Positions 12,977-22,053 of a stretch of DNA of 64,000 nt are shown piece after piece. Within the stretch, counting starts at the first letter, position 1; every line of letters starts with the position of its first letter. Origin of the DNA: Thauera butanivorans NBRC 103042 (lineage in GTDB: Bacteria > Pseudomonadota > Gammaproteobacteria > Burkholderiales > Rhodocyclaceae). The stretch is from the NCBI RefSeq assembly GCF_001591165.1, contig NZ_BCUG01000011.1:1-64000 (forward strand), in the 5' to 3' direction. The position numbers and the translations under genes are program-made. The notes beneath the pieces were generated by a model. That model was given only the letters and a program-made list of their open reading frames with translations. It searched no databases and was not told the origin of the DNA.

Positions 12977-14185
12977 TCATCCCTGCATGCAGGGCTCGGC
13001 GGCTTCGCGCGCGGCGGCGTCGCGCCGCTCCACCGCCTTCAGCACCAGCAGCAGCACGCAGCCCTGCGCCATCATGGCGGCGGCGAAATAAAGCCCGCCG
13101 GCATAGCTGCCGAAGCTCTCCCCCAGCCAGCCGGTCACCGCCGGGCCGACGATCTGCGCCACGCCGTAGGAAATCGTCATCTTGCCCATCATCTTCGCCG
13201 GCCGCGTCGGGTAGTAGCGTCCCGCCATCGTCAGCACCAGGCTGACCAGGCCGACGAAAGTGCCACCGAACAGCAACGCCCCCGCCACCGTGCCGGCCAC
13301 GCCTCCCAGCGCCACCGGCAGCAGGATGCCGACGATCTGCAGCAGCGCCGCCAGGATCAGGGCATTGAGTTCGCCAGTACGGCGGGCGATCAGATCCCAC
13401 ACGATGCAGGTCGGCGCCGCCGCCAGGCCGATGGCGAAGAAAGTCCAGTTGCCCTTGCCTTCGAGCCCGGGCAGATCATTGACGATGGCGACGATGAAGG
13501 TGGCGCTGACGACGTAGCCGATCCCGGCGCAGAAATACGAGACCATGAACAGGCGCAGGAACAGCGGGCTCGGCGGATTGTCGTGCATCGGCGCACCGCT
13601 TCTGGTCAAGGAACTGGTATCCGGCGCCGGCAGCCAGCCCAGCGCAGGCACCAGCAGCAGGCAGCCGATGGCGGTGAACACGAACCACTGTTCACGCCAG
13701 TCCAGCACGCTGCTCATCAGCGCCACGGCCATCGAGCACGCGGCGATGCCGACACCGATGCCGCCGAAATGGATGCCCAGTTCGCTGCGGTGGCCGTGGC
13801 GGATCAGCCAGTTCAGGATCAGGCCGGTCCCCAGCAGCATCGCCCCCGAAGTCGCCAGTCCAGCCAGATAGCGCGACACCGCCCAGACCACCAGGCTGTC
13901 CGACAACCCCATCATCGCCGTGGTCAGCACCGCCAGCACCATGCCAACGCGATACAGCCGGTCCTTCAGCACCAGATCGCTGATCGACGCCGCGATCAGT
14001 GCCCCGGTGAGGTAGCCGGCATAGTTGATCGCCGCCAGCCAGCCTCCTTCGGCCAGGCCCAGCCCGGCCTGGGCCTGCATCACCGGCAGCAGCGGGGTAT
14101 AGGCGAAGCGCGCCACCCCCATCGCCAGGATCAGGCTGAAGATGCCCGCACCCAGTACTTTCATCCGCTGGATCTGATAATCCAT
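12977..14185 (-). CDS. MFS transporter, YbfB/YjiJ family
   Basis: Protein of 402 residues with about twelve hydrophobic segments, typical of a major facilitator superfamily permease in the inner membrane. The N-terminal region has the pattern of the YbfB/YjiJ family (GVARFAYTPLLPVMQ at residues ~24-38, then NYAGYLTGAL). A charged cytoplasmic loop near residues 195-215 separates the two six-helix halves. Substrate unknown. It is divergently transcribed from the adjacent LysR regulator with 104 bases between the starts, an arrangement that usually means the regulator controls the transporter. Confidence 0.85.
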   Translation of the reverse strand: MDYQIQRMKVLGAGIFSLILAMGVARFAYTPLLPVMQAQAGLGLAEGGWLAAINYAGYLTGALIAASISDLVLKDRLYRVGMVLAVLTTAMMGLSDSLVVWAVSRYLAGLATSGAMLLGTGLILNWLIRHGHRSELGIHFGGIGVGIAACSMAVALMSSVLDWREQWFVFTAIGCLLLVPALGWLPAPDTSSLTRSGAPMHDNPPSPLFLRLFMVSYFCAGIGYVVSATFIVAIVNDLPGLEGKGNWTFFAIGLAAAPTCIVWDLIARRTGELNALILAALLQIVGILLPVALGGVAGTVAGALLFGGTFVGLVSLVLTMAGRYYPTRPAKMMGKMTISYGVAQIVGPAVTGWLGESFGSYAGGLYFAAAMMAQGCVLLLVLKAVERRDAAAREAAEPCMQG

Positions 14186-14256
14186 GTTCTTGTGTCCTGT
14201 CTCCTGCTGGAGCCGGAAAGATAGTCGGCGTAAGATATCCCTTCAAGCGATTATTT

Positions 14257-14273
14257 CAGAATAGACCGTTCTG
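14257..14273. promoter_or_regulatory. Possible LysR operator
   Basis: Inverted repeat CAGAA-N7-TTCTG in the 104-base gap between the divergent MFS and LysR genes, 16 bases before the LysR start codon. LysR-type regulators often bind interrupted dyads in such gaps and autoregulate from a site overlapping their own promoter. Short arms make this only a candidate. Confidence 0.3.
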
Positions 14274-14289
14274 TTTCAGAGATACGCCA

Positions 14290-15171
14290 ATGGAACTCCT
14301 CGCCCTGCGCACCTTCGAGGCCGTCGTCGACGAAGGCGGCATCCTCGCCGCCTCACGCAAGCTCAACACCGTGCAATCCAACGTCACCAACCGCATCCGC
14401 CGGCTCGAGGAAGAACTCGGCACCAAACTGTTCTTCCGCTCCGGCCGGGGCGTGGAACTCGCCCCGGCCGGCCGCGTGCTGCTCGACTACGCCCGCCGCA
14501 TGCTGAGCCTCGAACGCCAGACCGTGGCCGCAGTGCGGCAGGCGGGCGAGGACGCCGGAGAGCTGCGCATCGGCGCCATGGAGACCTTCACCGCGCTCTA
14601 TCTGCCGGCCGTACTGCGCGACCTGCGCCACGCCCACAACACGCTGGAATTGCACATCAGGACGGACACCAGCGCCGTGCTGATCGACAAGGTGCTGTCC
14701 CGCAAACTGGACTGCGCCTTCATTGCCGGCCCGCTGCGGCATCCGGCGCTGCAGTTCGACGAGTTGACCAGGGAGGAGCTGGTCCAGGTCTTCGCCCCCG
14801 ACACCGACCCGGCGCGCTGCCCGCTGATCCTGTTCCGCGAGGGCTGCGCCTACCGCGCACGCGCGCTCGCGCTGCAGCGCACGCTCGGCCACATGCACAA
14901 TGAGGCAATGGAGTTCGGCACGCTCGAAGGCATCCTCGGCTGCGTCTCGGTCGGCCTCGGCTGGACGCTGATGCCGCGCCGCATCGTGCAGCAGTCGTCC
15001 CACGCCGAGCGCCTGGCGCTTCGTGAAGTGCCGACCGACATCGGCATGGTGCCGACCGGCATGGTCTATCGGAAAGCCGACATGCCGCCGCGGCTGCGCG
15101 ACACGCTGGCGCAGGCCGTCGCCCGCATCGCCGGCGGCACCGCGCTGCCGGATCGCCCGGCACACGGCTAA
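14290..15171 (+). CDS. LysR family transcriptional regulator
   Basis: Protein of 293 residues. An N-terminal winged HTH (residues 1-60, FEAVVDEGGILAASRKLNTV through ELGTKLFFRSGRG) is followed by a linker helix and a periplasmic-binding-like co-inducer domain (residues ~90-285). The effector domain resembles the CysL/CbbR group only loosely, and no ligand can be inferred. It probably regulates the divergent MFS exporter and itself. It is followed by a convergent OsmC-YcaO gene with a 97-base gap. Confidence 0.88.
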   Translation: MELLALRTFEAVVDEGGILAASRKLNTVQSNVTNRIRRLEEELGTKLFFRSGRGVELAPAGRVLLDYARRMLSLERQTVAAVRQAGEDAGELRIGAMETFTALYLPAVLRDLRHAHNTLELHIRTDTSAVLIDKVLSRKLDCAFIAGPLRHPALQFDELTREELVQVFAPDTDPARCPLILFREGCAYRARALALQRTLGHMHNEAMEFGTLEGILGCVSVGLGWTLMPRRIVQQSSHAERLALREVPTDIGMVPTGMVYRKADMPPRLRDTLAQAVARIAGGTALPDRPAHG

Positions 15172-15268
15172 AAACTGCAGTTCCCGCGCCGGACACTCGC
15201 GACATCGCGGCCCGGCAAGGCCTGCGGCAAGCCCTCGCCCGTCTCACGGATGCCGAGAACAGCCGGTA

Positions 15269-17512
15269 TCAGCTCGATACCTCGCGCAAGCAGCTGGAAC
15301 GGGCCCCCTGGCTGGATGAAGCCGCCACCCTGGCCCGCGCCATGTGCAGTTTCCTGAGGCTGTCGATCAGACGCTGGTGCCTGTCGAGCCCTTCCAGCGC
15401 CATGCTCGTCGGCGTCAAGCCGAAGAAGCGCACGCTGCCGTCCACCGACCCCATCGCCGCATCCATCCGCGGATTGCCGAACATGCGGCGGAAGTTGGCC
15501 TCGTAATCGTCCAGTTCCAGGCTGTCATCCAGCACGACTTCCAGCACCACATCCAGGGCCTGGTAGAACAATCCGCGTTCGAGCGTGTTCTCGTTGTACT
15601 GCAGGAAAGCCTTCACCCGTTCGTGCGCCGCTTCGAGTTGGTGCAAGGCGAGATTGATCAGCAGCTTCAACTCCAGAATCGTCAACTGACCCCAGGCCGT
15701 GTTTTCGTCGAACTCGATACCGATCAGCGTGATGATGTCGGTGTAATCATCGAGCTCGCTGTCCTCCAGGCGTTCAAGCAGCGCCTCCAGGCTGGCATCG
15801 TCGAGGCGATGCAGGTTCAGGATATCGGTGCGGAACGACAGTGCCTTGTTGGTGTTGTCCCAGATCAGGTCTTCCACCGGATAGACTTCCGAATAACCCG
15901 GCACCAGGATGCGGCAGGCCGTTGCGCCGAGTTGGTCGTACACCGCCATGTACACTTCCTTGCCCATGCCCTCGAGAATGCCGAACAAGGCTGCGGCTTC
16001 GTCGGCATTGGAGTTTTCACCCTGACCGGAAAAATCCCACTCGACGAAATCGAAACCGGCCTTGGCACTGAAGAAGCGCCACGACACCACGCCGCTGGAA
16101 TCGATGAAATGTTCGACGTAGTTGTTCGGCTCGGTCACGGCCTTGCTTTCGAAGGTCGGCCGCGGCAGATCGTTCAGGCCTTCGAAACTGCGCCCCTGCA
16201 GCAGCTCGGTGAGACTGCGCTCCAGCGCCACCTCCAGGCTCGGATGCGCCCCGAACGACGCATACACGCCGCCAGTGCGCGGGTTCATCAGGGTGACGCA
16301 CATGACGGGAAACGCCCCGCCCAGCGACGCATCCTTCACCAGCACGGGAAAACCCTGTTTTTCCAGCGCATCGATGCCGGCCAGAATGCCGGGGTACTTC
16401 GCCAGCACTTCGTGCGGCACGTCGGGCAGTGCGATTTCACCTTCCAGGATTTCGCGTTTCACCGCCCGCTCGAAGATTTCCGACAGGCATTGCACCTGCG
16501 CTTCGGCCAGCGTATTGCCGGCGCTCATGCCATTGCTGAGAAACAGATTGTCGATCAGGTTGGAGGGAAAATACACCACCTCGCCGTCCGACTGGCGCAC
16601 GTAGGGCAGCGAACAGATGCCACGCTGCACATTGCCTGAATTGGTGTCGTACAGATGCGAGCCGCGCAGCTCGCCATCGGCGTCGTAGATCCGCAGGCAG
16701 TATTCATCGAGTATTTCAGCCGGCAGCGCATCTCCAGGGCCGGGCTTGAACCAGCGCTCGTCCGGGTAATGCACGAACGCCGCGCCGGCAATGTCCTGTC
16801 CCCAGAACTGGTCGTTGTAGAAATGATTGCAATTCATCCGCTCGATGAATTCGCCCAGCGCCGACGCCAGGGCGCTCTCCTTGGTCGCGCCCTTGCCGTT
16901 GGTGAAGCACATCGGCGAGTGCGCGTCGCGGATGTGCAGCGACCAGACGTTGGGCACCAGGTTGCGCCATGACGCGATTTCGATCTTGATGCCCAGGTCC
17001 GCCAGAACCCCCGACATGTTGGCGATGGTCTGCTCCAGCGGCAGATCCTTTCCCGTGATGTAGGTGCTTGCCCCGGCATCCGGATTCAGCGTCAGCAAGG
17101 CCTGCGCATCGGCATCCAGATTCTCCACTTCCTCGATCACGAACTCGGGCCCGGTCTGCACCACCTTCTTCACCGTGCAGCGCTCGATGGAACGCAAGAT
17201 GCCTTGCCGGTCCGCCGCGGAAATATCCGCCGGCAATTCGACCTGGATCTTGAAAATCTGCTTGTAGCGGTTTTCGGGATCGACGATGTTGTTCTGCGAC
17301 AGGCGGATGTTATCGGTGGGGATGCTGCGCGTTTCGCAGTACAGCTTCACGAAGTAAGCCGCGCACAACGCCGATGACGCCAGAAAATAGTCGAACGGAC
17401 CGGGCGCCGAGCCGTCGCCCTTGTAGCGGATGGGCTGATCGGCCACCACCGTGAAGTCATCGAACTTGGCCTCGAGGCGAAGCTTGTCGAGGAAATTGAC
17501 CTTGATTTCCAT
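15269..17512 (-). CDS. OsmC domain/YcaO domain fusion protein
   Basis: Protein of 747 residues. Residues ~1-135 are an OsmC-like domain (MEIKVNFLDKLRLEAKFDDF start; the segment around ALCAAYFVKLYCE holds the cysteine pair position). The rest is a YcaO domain, with the ATP-binding residues in the region around residues 205-235 (ATKESALASALGEFIERMNC) and near residues 350-370 (GNTLAEAQVQCLSEIFERAVKR). YcaO enzymes activate backbone amides with ATP, for cyclodehydration, thioamidation, or as partners of RimO in E. coli. This fusion is a known conserved proteobacterial family of undefined function. No precursor peptide or partner enzyme is visible nearby. I chose the ATG at 17512 because it begins the OsmC fold and the 64 upstream codons are non-coding in character. 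Confidence 0.9.
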   Translation of the reverse strand: MEIKVNFLDKLRLEAKFDDFTVVADQPIRYKGDGSAPGPFDYFLASSALCAAYFVKLYCETRSIPTDNIRLSQNNIVDPENRYKQIFKIQVELPADISAADRQGILRSIERCTVKKVVQTGPEFVIEEVENLDADAQALLTLNPDAGASTYITGKDLPLEQTIANMSGVLADLGIKIEIASWRNLVPNVWSLHIRDAHSPMCFTNGKGATKESALASALGEFIERMNCNHFYNDQFWGQDIAGAAFVHYPDERWFKPGPGDALPAEILDEYCLRIYDADGELRGSHLYDTNSGNVQRGICSLPYVRQSDGEVVYFPSNLIDNLFLSNGMSAGNTLAEAQVQCLSEIFERAVKREILEGEIALPDVPHEVLAKYPGILAGIDALEKQGFPVLVKDASLGGAFPVMCVTLMNPRTGGVYASFGAHPSLEVALERSLTELLQGRSFEGLNDLPRPTFESKAVTEPNNYVEHFIDSSGVVSWRFFSAKAGFDFVEWDFSGQGENSNADEAAALFGILEGMGKEVYMAVYDQLGATACRILVPGYSEVYPVEDLIWDNTNKALSFRTDILNLHRLDDASLEALLERLEDSELDDYTDIITLIGIEFDENTAWGQLTILELKLLINLALHQLEAAHERVKAFLQYNENTLERGLFYQALDVVLEVVLDDSLELDDYEANFRRMFGNPRMDAAMGSVDGSVRFFGLTPTSMALEGLDRHQRLIDSLRKLHMARARVAASSSQGARSSCLREVSS

Positions 17513-17556
17513 ACGGGAATCCTGAAACAGCGCGGCAGACACCGGACTGAAATGCA

Positions 17557-17579
17557 ATACCTTTATCCAGAAAAGGTAT
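17557..17579. promoter_or_regulatory. Perfect inverted repeat upstream of the OsmC-YcaO gene
   Basis: ATACCTTT-N7-AAAGGTAT, 8-bp arms, centred about 56 bases upstream of the OsmC-YcaO start codon in an otherwise GC-rich area. Position and symmetry suit a regulator binding site. The regulator is unknown. Confidence 0.4.
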
Positions 17580-17849
17580 ATGCGTGGAAAGAATCTACGA
17601 GCAATCGAATATGGACGAGCGTAACACGATCCATTGCCAACGCTGGCCACCCGGCAGACACTCGCTGCCTTGCGCGCGGCACAACCTGCGTTGCCACCCG
17701 CCATGCGTTGTCCCGGCCCCGATCACCGCCCCCTCGGGCAGGGCATCCGCAGGAGAGCCGGTGGATCGCGGTAGACGCGGACCCGACACGGAATTCGTTC
17801 GGCCAGGACGGCCAAGCCTATGCGCGCTTCCAGCCGGAGTACCCCCCGA
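17580..17849. other. Intergenic region without a recognisable gene
   Basis: About 270 bases between the upstream region of the OsmC-YcaO gene and the 3' end of the TerB-like gene. Short open frames here have no family-like features and no ribosome binding sites. The left part should hold the OsmC-YcaO promoter. Confidence 0.5.
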
Positions 17850-18386
17850 CTAGGAGCCTTTCTCGCTACCGTGGCGCCGAGCCGGCAACTGGCCGTCGAC
17901 AAAAGAAGAAAGCCGCTCCGCCACCCGAGGGGCAGCCTCGCGGGCGCGCTGCTTGGCGGCGACGAAATCACCGCGCGGGATGTACAGCAGGTCGCCGAGC
18001 TTGAGCATCAGATGGTTCTCGTAGTGACTCAGGCAGCCGTCGGCGTAGGCCACCCGCCACAGGTATTCGACGATGCGGGCCTTCTCCGCCGCGCTGTAGC
18101 CCTTGTTGAGCTGCGACGTGAAGCCGTACAGATCGGGCGCATCGCGCGAGGCGGCGTGGGCCAGTTCGTACAAGCGCTCCAGTTCGTCGGCATGGAGATC
18201 GAACTGGGTGCGCAGCGATGCCAGAATGGCTTCGCGCTCGGCCTCGCCGGCTTCGTCATCGGCACGCATGACCTCCACCAGCAATACGGCGGTCGCCAGT
18301 TGCAGGCGATGTTCGGCATCACCCGGCTGGCCGGCGGGCACGGGTTCGGCAAGAAAGCCAAAGAGTTCCTTGAGGGTACGGAGCAT
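17850..18386 (-). CDS. TerB-like (tellurite resistance) domain protein
   Basis: Protein of 178 residues, all alpha-helical in character, matching the TerB-like domain: HRLQLATAVLLVEVMRADDEAGEAERE (residues ~26-52) with acidic metal-binding positions, then LWRVAYADGCLSHYENHLMLKLGDLL. The family is widespread in membrane-associated stress contexts; most members, like this one, are not in a ter operon and need not confer tellurite resistance. The ATG at 18386 (MLRTLKELFGF) is preferred over an upstream in-frame codon. The C-terminus is basic. Single gene. Confidence 0.8.
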   Translation of the reverse strand: MLRTLKELFGFLAEPVPAGQPGDAEHRLQLATAVLLVEVMRADDEAGEAEREAILASLRTQFDLHADELERLYELAHAASRDAPDLYGFTSQLNKGYSAAEKARIVEYLWRVAYADGCLSHYENHLMLKLGDLLYIPRGDFVAAKQRAREAAPRVAERLSSFVDGQLPARRHGSEKGS

Positions 18387-18432
18387 GATGAGCGGAGCTG
18401 TACGGCAAAGCACGAGTATCGGATGATCGGCG

Positions 18433-18457
18433 CCGGGGCGGAAAAGTTCCGCCCCGG
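18433..18457. terminator. Hairpin between TonB receptor and TerB-like gene
   Basis: Perfect 11-bp inverted repeat with a 3-base loop (18433-18443 and 18447-18457), 38 bases past the stop codon of the leftward TonB receptor. No T-run follows on the minus strand, so it may act as a 3' stabilising structure or weak terminator. Confidence 0.45.
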
Positions 18458-18495
18458 ATGATGGATTCCACCCCTGGCTCCCCTTCGCGGACCGG

Positions 18496-20979
18496 CTAAA
18501 AATCGTATTTCAGCGTTACTGTGGCATTACGCGGTGTGCCATACCATCCACGCATGCCGATCGCCGTATAGTAATGCTCATCAAACAAATTGTTCAGGTT
18601 CAAAGCGACAGTCAGATCAGGCGTCAAGTTGTACTGCGCCATCAGATCCACGATGGTGTAGTTTCCCTGTCTGAAAGTTTCGCCATTGGGACCTGAGTCC
18701 CTGTAATACTCCGAACCCTGCCAGCGAATACTGCCACCCACTTTCATGCCGCCAAGCGAAGGAACACGGTAACTGGTAAACAGTTTGAACGTATCACGCG
18801 GAACCTCCGTGAGCATGCGTTCATCGTCAGAGTCCTTGATTTCGGAATAGGTATAGCTTGCTGCAAGCTGCCAGTCGGGCAACACTTCACCTGCCACTTC
18901 GACTTCAAAGCCGCGTGTTCTGGTACCGGACTCTGCCCGATACGCCCGCGTACCATCCGGTGCGTATTGATCACCATCCAACACAGCCAGATTATCCTGG
19001 TGAACCTCGAAGACGCTGAAGGCAGCAGTCAAGCGCTGGTCCCAGAACTCACTTTTAATCCCGAGTTCGTAGTTCTCACCTTCTTCAGGATCCAGATAAC
19101 TGCCATTCACATCCATCCTGTCTTGAGGATTGAATATCGTGGTATAGCTGGCATAAGCGGACCAATTGTCGGCAAGGTCATACACCAACCCGAGATATGG
19201 TGTGATCACGCCATTCTCTTCACGACTGTTGCGGGTCACTTTACCCGATGCGAAACTGCGCGACGTCTTGTCACGCTGCCAATCGATGACACGAGCCCCG
19301 GTAATCAACGAAACGACATCCGATACATTCCATCTGGCAGACGCGAAAACCGCCGTTTGTCTTTCATCAAACGCGGATTCGCTGGATTTGGCATGAATCG
19401 CGCCCGGAACAGGCAATGAGCCGTCCCATGTGAAGATATTTTCAATGGACTGTATCGTCCACAGCGGATAGCCATTACTGCGGTAATAGGCCTTGTAATG
19501 GCTTGCGCCCAGATACAGATCATGTTCTCTGCCGGACACATTGATCTTTCCCGAGGCCGACAAATCAAATGAGCTTTGCCTTGGTTCCCCGGCCCATCGC
19601 CCGGTCCAGGTGGAAATTCCGCTGCCATCCGGGTTGACGGTACCGCTGGCTGCCGTGGCGAACGCGTCATCATAGGAACGGCGGCTATGCTCGGCATTGA
19701 ATTTCAGCAGCCAGCCGTCATCGAAAGCATGCTCCAGACTGCCGAACACGGTGCTGACATCACGCTTGTGGTAGCTCCAGTCAGCCGCAGAATTGAACGA
19801 GCGTGAAGGCTTGAAATGACTGCCATCCGCGTTGAACAACGGAAAACCATGGTTGCCTGCCGCCTCGTTGTCCATATCCTGGTACTCAGCCCCCAGGGTC
19901 AGCATGGTCTGAGCGGTAATGTCCCATTCAATGATGCCGTAGGCCACTTTCCTTTCCATCGTCTGACGGTCTATGTGGCTCTGACCGTCCTGCCAGGCGG
20001 CGACAAAACGGCCGCGCACATGGCCGCTTTCCGACAGACTGCCGGACACATCCAGCTCGGAGCGATAGTTATCCCATGAGCCTGCTTTCAAGGTAAACGA
20101 ACGCTGCGTTTCACGGGTCGGCTTTTTACGGATCATATTGATCGTCGCACCTGGGTCGCCCATGCCGGACATCAGACCTGTCGCACCGCGTACTACCTCG
20201 ACCCGGTCATAGGTCACCATGTCTGCCAAATCATCGCCAAAACCATAATCTCTGGAGCGATTCGTTCCGTCGACTTGGATGCTGTTCCTTACATTGAAAC
20301 CGCGAACATAAATCTGGTTGCTGTCGCTGCCCGCGGGTCCCATCGAGTTGATGACGATACCTGCCGTTTGTTCCAGCACTTCAGTAACATCGTTCAGATT
20401 CTGATCTTCGATCTGCTGACGCGTCACGACACTGACGGATTGAGGGGTTTCGCGCAGGCTCATGTTCAACCCGGCAGCTGTCGTGCTTGGACCAGGGGCA
20501 TAGCTGCCGCTACCTTCGGTTGTTCCGTCACGAGCGGCCGAGGCAGACACCGTAACCGGCGCAAGCCGTGCCTCGCCCATATTCGCTGCCGGCAGTCTGC
20601 GCAGCCTGTAGCCGCCATTCTCTCCCCGTACCGCTTCCAGGCCGCTGCCGGCGAGCAGCTTGCTCAGGCCGGCCTCCGCACCATAGCTACCGTTGAGGCC
20701 GGCAGAGCGCCGGCCGTCGGTGAGCGCGGCATCGAAGGTCAGCGTGATGCCGGCCTGGGCAGCGAAACGGTAGAGGGTCATGCTCAGCGGGCCGGCGGGC
20801 AGAGCGTAATGCTGCGTAGCGCTGACTGTCGTGGCGGTCCCTGCTGCGCTGGCCGGATCGGCTGGTAGACATGCGAAGCAAGCCAGACCAAGCAAGGCGA
20901 TGCGCAGATGCGTGGCCAGGGGCCGCAGCCGGGGCGTTTCAGCGGAAAATGGAAGGGCGGAAAACGACGGGGTATGCAC
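18496..20979 (-). CDS. TonB-dependent siderophore receptor with STN signalling domain
   Basis: Outer-membrane transducer of 827 residues. In order: a signal peptide ending near DPASA; an STN domain (residues ~55-125, from HYALPAGPLSMTLYRFAAQA) that contacts the FecR-like anti-sigma factor; a plug (LRETPQSVSVVTRQQIEDQN onward); and a 22-strand barrel ending in the required aromatic residue (VTLKYDF). The architecture is that of FpvA/FoxA-type ferric siderophore receptors. I chose the GTG at 20979, with GGAG six bases upstream; a TTG at 20997 is the alternative. The STN part is very GC-rich, whereas the plug and barrel (about 18500-20500) are much less so, suggesting a recombinant gene. It follows fecR by about 98 bases and is probably activated by FecI. 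Confidence 0.92.
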   Translation of the reverse strand: MHTPSFSALPFSAETPRLRPLATHLRIALLGLACFACLPADPASAAGTATTVSATQHYALPAGPLSMTLYRFAAQAGITLTFDAALTDGRRSAGLNGSYGAEAGLSKLLAGSGLEAVRGENGGYRLRRLPAANMGEARLAPVTVSASAARDGTTEGSGSYAPGPSTTAAGLNMSLRETPQSVSVVTRQQIEDQNLNDVTEVLEQTAGIVINSMGPAGSDSNQIYVRGFNVRNSIQVDGTNRSRDYGFGDDLADMVTYDRVEVVRGATGLMSGMGDPGATINMIRKKPTRETQRSFTLKAGSWDNYRSELDVSGSLSESGHVRGRFVAAWQDGQSHIDRQTMERKVAYGIIEWDITAQTMLTLGAEYQDMDNEAAGNHGFPLFNADGSHFKPSRSFNSAADWSYHKRDVSTVFGSLEHAFDDGWLLKFNAEHSRRSYDDAFATAASGTVNPDGSGISTWTGRWAGEPRQSSFDLSASGKINVSGREHDLYLGASHYKAYYRSNGYPLWTIQSIENIFTWDGSLPVPGAIHAKSSESAFDERQTAVFASARWNVSDVVSLITGARVIDWQRDKTSRSFASGKVTRNSREENGVITPYLGLVYDLADNWSAYASYTTIFNPQDRMDVNGSYLDPEEGENYELGIKSEFWDQRLTAAFSVFEVHQDNLAVLDGDQYAPDGTRAYRAESGTRTRGFEVEVAGEVLPDWQLAASYTYSEIKDSDDERMLTEVPRDTFKLFTSYRVPSLGGMKVGGSIRWQGSEYYRDSGPNGETFRQGNYTIVDLMAQYNLTPDLTVALNLNNLFDEHYYTAIGMRGWYGTPRNATVTLKYDF

Positions 20980-21077
20980 GGTGGCTCCTTGCGACAATCA
21001 GAAGGTGTTCTCCTGACTTGTCGAACGACACGGCAAAAGGGGCCAGATTTCTTCCGATGCCGCTTTCCGGCCGCACT

Positions 21078-22046
21078 TCAGCCTGCTTCCCTGGGGTGCA
21101 CATTCACCCAGTAGCGCGTATGGCGGTGCACGGCGATGGGAAGGTTCTCCTGAAGGACGGCAAGGATGCGGTCGGTATCGTCGAGTTGGAATACGCCGGA
21201 GATGCGCAGATCGGCCACTTCCGGCGCGCAGCGCAGGATGCCGGGGCGGTAGCGGGAGAGTTCGGCGAGAAAGTCTTCCAGGCGCTGCTTGTCGGCAACC
21301 AGGCTGCCCTGGTGCCAGCCGTCGCTGCCGGCCGGTGCAGCCAGGATCGGGCCGATGTCCCGGGCCGAGAATCGGGCGCTCCGGCCGGCGTCCAGCCTCA
21401 GCACGGCATCGCCGGAGACAGGGCGGATTTCCACTGCGCGTTCGAGCACGGTGATGCGGGTATGGCGACTGTCTTGCCGATGGACGATGAAGCGGGTGCC
21501 GAGCGCGCGGATGCTGCCGTGTTCGGTCTGCACCAGAAAGGGACGAGGCGGCTGGATGGTGTCCGGCACAGTCTGGACGAGAATCTCGCCGGCTTGCAGT
21601 ACGATGCGGCGCTGCATGGCGTCGAAACGAACGTCTGCCGCGCTGGCGGTGTTGAGGTGGAGATGGCTGCCGTCGGCCAGTTGCAGTTCGCGGCGCTCGC
21701 CGGTGGCCGTGCGATGGTCCGCGGCGAGTTCGCCGCCCCACCGGCGCCAGCCCAGCCAGCCGGCAGCAGGCGCGGCCAGCAGCACGGCGATGGTTTTGGC
21801 GGCTCGCCGGCGCTGGGCCTGGCGACTGCGGCCGAGCGCCTCCATGCCGATGCCGGCGGGGATGGCACCAAGGGTGCCGGCCAGGGTTTCGGCAGCCTGC
21901 CAGGCCCGTTCGTGTTCGGGGTGCTGGACGCGCCAGGCATTCAGCGCCTTGCGTCCAGCAGCGTCGAGCTCTCCGGCGTGCAGACGCACCAGCCAGACGG
22001 CGGCCTGGTCCGCGACCTCATCGACGGAATACGGGGCTGCGCTCAT
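21078..22046 (-). CDS. fecR: FecR-type anti-sigma factor/sigma regulator
   Basis: Protein of 322 residues. The N-terminal cytoplasmic DUF4880/FecR_N part (residues ~8-60, DQAAVWLVRLHAGELDAAGR) binds the sigma factor; a single transmembrane segment lies near residues 84-105 (IAVLLAAPAAGWLGWRRW); the periplasmic FecR domain (residues ~115-215, RRELQLADGSHLHLNTASA) is followed by a C-terminal STN-contacting part. It relays the siderophore signal from the outer-membrane receptor at 18496-20979 to the sigma factor encoded just upstream (7-base gap). The three genes form the classical iron-starvation cell-surface signalling order sigma, anti-sigma, receptor. Confidence 0.92.
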   Translation of the reverse strand: MSAAPYSVDEVADQAAVWLVRLHAGELDAAGRKALNAWRVQHPEHERAWQAAETLAGTLGAIPAGIGMEALGRSRQAQRRRAAKTIAVLLAAPAAGWLGWRRWGGELAADHRTATGERRELQLADGSHLHLNTASAADVRFDAMQRRIVLQAGEILVQTVPDTIQPPRPFLVQTEHGSIRALGTRFIVHRQDSRHTRITVLERAVEIRPVSGDAVLRLDAGRSARFSARDIGPILAAPAGSDGWHQGSLVADKQRLEDFLAELSRYRPGILRCAPEVADLRISGVFQLDDTDRILAVLQENLPIAVHRHTRYWVNVHPREAG

Positions 22047-22053
22047 TGCCGGC

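Noticed and set aside
17850-18386. A tellurite-resistance (ter) operon
   Set aside because: Only a lone TerB-like domain gene is present. No terC, terD, terE or terF genes are adjacent, so resistance is not supported.
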